Assembly: GCA_037783415.1 (NCBI GenBank)
Contig: JAZGTN010000058.1
Location: forward strand, 6,112,001-6,176,000
Source of the DNA: Leptasterias polaris
Taxonomy: Eukaryota > Echinodermata > Asteroidea > Forcipulatida > Asteriidae
Length of the DNA stretch: 64,000 bases
Direction of reading: 5' to 3'
The notes beneath the pieces were generated by a model. That model made no database searches. It saw only the letters and a program-made list of their open reading frames with translations, and was not told where the DNA came from. How positions within the stretch are numbered: the first letter of the stretch is position 1; each line of letters opens with the position of its first letter. Below are positions 58,901-64,000 of the stretch, in pieces. A program made the position numbers and the translations under genes.

Positions 58901-61900
58901 ATGTTCCTTTAAGCCAATGAAAAACACAACCAGCATGTTCCTTAAGCCAGATGGAAAACACAATCAGCATGTTCCTTTAAGCCAATGGAAAACACAGTCG
59001 GCATGTTCCCTTAAGCCAATGAAAAACATAACCAGCATGTTCCTTTAAGCCAATGAAAAACACAGTCGGCAGTTCCTTTAAGTCAATGAAAAACACATCC
59101 AGCATGTTCCTTTAAGTCAATGAAAAACACATCCAGCATGTTCCTTTAAGTCAATGAAAAACACATCCAGCATGTTCCTTTAAGCCAATGAAAAACACAT
59201 CCAGCATGTTCCTTTAAGCCAATGAAAAACACAGTCGGCATGTTCCTTTAAGCCAATGAAAAACACAAGATCAGCATGTTCCTTTAAGCCAATGGAAAAC
59301 ACAGTCGGCATGTTCCTTTAAGCCAATGAAAAACACAGTCGGCATGTTCCTTTAAGCCAATGAAAAACAGTCGGCATGTTCCTTTAAGTCAATGAAAAAC
59401 AAAATCAGCATGTTCCTTTAAGCCAATGAAAAACACAATCAACAATTCCTTTAACCAAATGAAAAACACAATCAACATATTCCTTTTAAGCCAATGAAAA
59501 ACACAACCAGCATGTTCCTTTAAGCCAATGAAAAACACAATCAGCATGTTCCTTTAAGCCAATGAAAAACACAACCAGCATGTTCCTTTAAGCCAATGAA
59601 AAACACAACCAGCATGTTCCTTTAAGCCAATGGAAAACACAATCAGCATGTTCCTTTAAGCCAATGGAAAACACAGTCGGCATGTTCCTTTAAGCCAATG
59701 AAAAACACAGTCGGCATGTTCCTTTAAGCAATGAAAAACAGTCGGCATGTTCCTTTAAGCCAATGAAAACACAGTCGGCAGTTCCTTTAAGTCAATGAAA
59801 AACACATCCAGCATGTTCCTTTAAGTCAATGAAAAACACAGTCGGCATGTTCCTTTAAGCCAATGAAAAACACAACCAGCATGTTCCTTAAGCCAATGGA
59901 AAACACAATCAGCATGTTCCTTTAAGCCAATGGAAAACACAGTCGGCATGTTCCTTTAAGCCAATGAAAAACACAGTCGGCATGTTCCTTTAAGCCAATG
60001 AAAAACAGTCGGCATGTTCCTTTAAGCCAATGAAAAACACAGTCAGCATGTTCCTTTAAGCCAATGAAAAACACAACCAGCATGTTCCTTTAAGCCAATG
60101 AAAAACACAGTCGGCATGTTCCTTTAAGCCAATGAAAAACAGTCGGCATGTTCCTTTAAGCCAATGAAAAACACAGTCAGCATGTTCCTTTAAGCCAATG
60201 AAAAACACAACCAGCATGTTCCTTTAAGCCAATGAAAAACACAACCAGCATGTTCCTTTAAGCCAATGGAAAACACAATCAGCATGTTCCTTTAAGCCAA
60301 TGGAAAACACAGTCGGCATGTTCCTTTAAGCCAATGAAAAACACAGTCGGCATGTTCCTTTAAGCAATGAAAAACAGTCGGCATGTTCCTTTAAGCCAAT
60401 GAAAAACACAGTCAGCATGTTCCTTTAAGCCAATGAAAAACACAACCAGCATGTTCCTTTAAGCCAATGAAAAACAGTCGGCATGTTCCTTTAAGCCAAT
60501 GAAAAACACAGTCAGCATGTTCCTTTAAGCCAATGAAAAACACAACCAGCATGTTCCTTTAAGCCAATGAAAAACAGTCGGCATGTTCCTTTAAGCCAAT
60601 GAAAAACAGTCGGCATGTTCCTTTAAGCCAATGAAAAACACAACCAGCATGTTCCTTTAAGCCAATGAAAAACAGTCGGCATGTTCCTTTAAGCCAATGA
60701 AAAACACAGTCAGCATGTTCCTTTAAGCCAATGAAAAACACAACCAGCATGTTCCTTTAAGCCAATGAAAAACAGTCGGCATGTTCCTTTAAGCCAATGA
60801 AAAACACAACCAGCATGTTCCTTAAGCCAGATGGAAAACACAATCAGCATGTTCCTTTAAGCCAATGGAAAACACAGTCGGCATGTTCCTTTAAGCCAAT
60901 GAAAAACAGTCGGCATGTTCCTTTAAGCCAATGAAAAACACAACCAGCATGTTCCTTAAGCCAGATGGAAAACACAGTCGGCATGTTCCTTTAAGCCAAT
61001 GAAAAACAGTCGGCATGTTCCTTTAAGCCAATGAAAAACACAATCAGCATGTTCCTTTAAGCCAATGAAAAACACAATCAGCATGTTCCTTTAAGCCAAT
61101 GAAAAACACAGTCGGCATGTTCCTTTAAGCCAATGAAAAACACAAGATCAGCATGTTCCTTTAAGCCAATGAAAAACATAAGATCAACATGTTCCTTTAA
61201 GTCAATGAAAAACAAAATCAGCATGTTCCTTTAAGCCAATGAAAAACACAGTCGGCATGTTCCTTTAAGCCAATGAAAAACAAAGTCGGCATGTTCCTTT
61301 AAGCCAATGAAAAACACAAGATCAGCATGTTCCTTTAAGCCAATGAAAAACATAAGATCAACATGTTCCTTTAAGTCAATGAAAAACAAAATCAGCATGT
61401 TCCTTTAAGCCAATGAAAAACACAATCAACAATTCCTTTAACCAAATGAAAAACACAATCAACATATTCCTTTTAAGCCAATGAAAAACACAACCAGCAT
61501 GTTCCTTTAAGCCAATGAAAAACACAATCAGCATGTTCCTTTAAGCCAATGAAAAACACAATCAGCATGTTCCTTTAAGCCAATGAAAAACACAGTCGGC
61601 ATGTTCCTTTAAGCCAATGAAAAACACAAGATCAGCATGTTCCTTTAAGCCAATGGAAAACACAGTCGGCATGTTCCTTTAAGCCAATGAAAAACACAGT
61701 CGGCATGTTCCTTTAAGCCAATGAAAAACAGTCGGCATGTTCCTTTAAGTCAATGAAAAACAAAATCAGCATGTTCCTTTAAGCCAATGAAAAACACAAT
61801 CAACAATTCCTTTAACCAAATGAAAAACACAATCAACATATTCCTTTTAAGCCAATGAAAAACACAACCAGCATGTTCCTTTAAGCCAATGAAAAACACA

Positions 61901-64000
61901 ATCAGCATGTTCCTTTAAGCCAATGAAAAACACAAGCAGCATGTTCCTTTTAAGCCAATGAAAAACACAACCAGCATGTTCCTTTAAGCCAATGAAAAAC
62001 ACAACCAGCATGTTCCTTTAAGCCAATGGAAAACACAATCAGCATGTTCCTTTAAGCCAATGGAAAACACAGTCGGCATGTTCCTTTAAGCCAATGAAAA
62101 ACACAGTCGGCATGTTCCTTTAAGCCAATGAAAAACAGTCGGCATGTTCCTTTAAGCCAATGAAAAACACAGTCAGCATGTTCCTTTAAGCCAATGAAAA
62201 ACACAACCAGCATGTTCCTTTAAGCCAATGAAAAACAGTCGGCATGTTCCTTTAAGCCAATGAAAAACACAGTCAGCATGTTCCTTTAAGCCAATGAAAA
62301 ACACAACCAGCATGTTCCTTTAAGCCAATGAAAAACACAACCAGCATGTTCCTTTAAGCCAATGAAAAACACAACCAGCATGTTCCTTTAAGCCAATGAA
62401 AAACACAACCAGCATGTTCCTTTAAGCCAATGAAAAACAGTCGGCATGTTCCTTTAAGCCAATGAAAAACACAACCAGCATGTTCCTTAAGCCAGATGGA
62501 AAACACAATCAGCATGTTCCTTTAAGCCAATGGAAAACACAGTCGGCATGTTCCTTTAAGCCAATGAAAAACAGTCGGCATGTTCCTTTAAGCCAATGAA
62601 AAACACAACCAGCATGTTCCTTAAGCCAGATGGAAAACACAGTCGGCATGTTCCTTTAAGCCAATGAAAAACAGTCGGCATGTTCCTTTAAGCCAATGAA
62701 AAACACAACCAGCATGTTCCTTAAGCCAGATGGAAAACACAATCAGCATGTTCCTTTAAGCCAATGGAAAACACAGTCGGCATGTTCCCTTAAGCCAATG
62801 AAAAACACATCCAGCATGTTCCTTAAGCCAGTGGAAAACACAATCAGCATGTTCTTTTAAGCCAATGGGAAAACACAATCAGCATGTTCCTTTAAGCCAA
62901 TGAAAAACATAACCAGCATGTTCCTTTAAGCCAATGAAAACACAGTCGGCAGTTCCTTTAAGTCAATGAAAAACACATCCAGCATGTTCCTTTAAGTCAA
63001 TGAAAAACACAGTCGGCATGTTCCTTTAAGCCAATGAAAAACACAACCAGCATGTTCCTTAAGCCAATGGAAAACACAATCAGCATGTTCCTTTAAGCCA
63101 ATGGAAAACACAGTCGGCATGTTCCTTTAAGCCAATGAAAAACACAGTCGGCATGTTCCTTTAAGCCAATGAAAAACAGTCGGCATGTTCCTTTAAGCCA
63201 ATGAAAAACACAGTCAGCATGTTCCTTTAAGCCAATGAAAAACACAACCAGCATGTTCCTTTAAGCCAATGAAAAACACAGTCGGCATGTTCCTTTAAGC
63301 CAATGAAAAACAGTCGGCATGTTCCTTTAAGCCAATGAAAAACACAGTCAGCATGTTCCTTTAAGCCAATGAAAAACACAACCAGCATGTTCCTTTAAGC
63401 CAATGAAAAACAGTCGGCATGTTCCTTTAAGCCAATGAAAAACACAGTCAGCATGTTCCTTTAAGCCAATGAAAAACAGTCGGCATGTTCCTTTAAGCCA
63501 ATGAAAAACACAGTCAGCATGTTCCTTTAAGCCAATGAAAAACACAACCAGCATGTTCCTTTAAGCCAATGAAAAACAGTCGGCATGTTCCTTTAAGCCA
63601 ATGAAAAACACAACCAGCATGTTCCTTTAAGCCAATGAAAAACACAGTCGGCATGTTCCTTTAAGCCAATGAAAAACACAACCAGCATGTTCCTTTAAGC
63701 CAATGAAAAACAGTCGGCATGTTCCTTTAAGCCAATGAAAAACACAGTCAGCATGTTCCTTTAAGCCAATGAAAAACACAACCAGCATGTTCCTTTAAGC
63801 CAATGAAAAACAGTCGGCATGTTCCTTTAAGCCAATGAAAAACACAACCAGCATGTTCCTTTAAGCCAATGAAAAACAGTCGGCATGTTCCTTTAAGCCA
63901 ATGAAAAACACAGTCAGCATGTTCCTTAAGCCAGATGGAAAACACAATCAGCATGTTCCTTTAAGCCAATGAAAAACACAACCAGCATGTTCCTTTAAGC
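34987..64000 (+). repeat. Minisatellite array, 32-35-bp units (right part, runs off window end)
   Basis: The same units as at 22490-34310, resuming directly after the piggyBac insertion and continuing to the last base, so the true array is longer than 41.5 kb. Additional variant units (AAGATCAACATG, ACATCCAGC, AAGTCAATG, a short CGGCAGTTCC form, CAACAATTCC with AACCAAATG) occur in fixed local orders that recur across the array, marking higher-order blocks. Confidence 0.98.
50330..58272 (+). repeat. 3,972-bp higher-order satellite block, two tandem copies
   Basis: Copy 1 is about 50330-54300 and copy 2 about 54302-58272, with a constant offset of 3972. The rare unit TCCTTTAACCCAATG is at 50881 and 54853, and CGGCAGTTCC at 52351 and 56323. 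Spot comparisons across the block kept the same offset, and I saw no difference by eye, implying a very recent duplication. Confidence 0.85.

Noticed and set aside
23956..63954. Dozens of minus-strand open frames of 62-97 codons in the satellite (FHWLKGTC / FFIGLKEHA repeats)
   Set aside because: They arise because a 34-bp plus a 32-bp unit makes 66 bp, a multiple of three. Frames break wherever two 34-bp units adjoin, and starts and stops fall at repeat-determined points. No sign of coding.
22490..64000. CRISPR array
   Set aside because: The unit length is suggestive, but units abut directly with no unique spacers, and the context is eukaryotic.

Overview
The window is animal nuclear DNA. 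It has spliced-looking exons with GT/AG borders, a Helitron, a tRNA-Leu-derived SINE, several MITE-like inverted-repeat elements, LINE remnants and a very long minisatellite. The mobile-element mix, especially the palindromic MITE at 21.5 kb and the SINE at 19.5 kb, reminds me of marine deuterostomes, most likely an echinoderm such as a starfish. That is inference from general familiarity, not from a search. No intact host protein gene is visible.

Layout. 0-3.4 kb: AT-rich DNA with one candidate exon, a LINE remnant, a dispersed repeat and a ~0.67-kb unit present three times in tandem. 3.5-9.0 kb (minus strand): a Helitron with an HUH-type Rep plus Pif1-family helicase, nearly intact but cut by a single in-frame TAA, and a small downstream ORF also broken by a single TAA. 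9.0-10.9 kb: repeated blocks upstream of the Helitron gene and a candidate short exon. 10.9-17.5 kb: mostly non-coding, with a 14-bp-stem hairpin, an 80-bp perfect inverted repeat that duplicates a start-codon region, a retroposed 3' end, a LINE remnant and a small Tc1/mariner-type MITE. 17.6-20.9 kb: a broken gene of a zinc-finger plus tyrosine-recombinase-like type, its two halves separated by a 1.6-kb inverted-repeat element that itself hosts a smaller inverted-repeat element and a full SINE. 21-22.25 kb: CpG-rich, promoter-like DNA (E2F, CRE and CCAAT motifs) ending in a consensus splice donor.

22.49-64.0 kb: one continuous tandem array of roughly 1,200 units of 32-35 bp, running off the window end. 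Units are arranged in higher-order repeats (a 166-bp pentamer, tandem blocks of about 2.6 kb and 3,972 bp, and long-range copies about 12.6-12.8 kb apart). Divergent units lie only at the left edge. The only interruption is a 676-bp piggyBac-type element at 34,311-34,986, inserted into a TTAA of one unit.

The most notable points are the hierarchical satellite, in which nearly every unit carries a consensus CCAAT (NF-Y) motif; the piggyBac insertion with its exact empty site present elsewhere in the array; the Helitron silenced by one nonsense codon; and the promoter-like first exon next to the array. I found no operon-like or clearly new multi-gene system.
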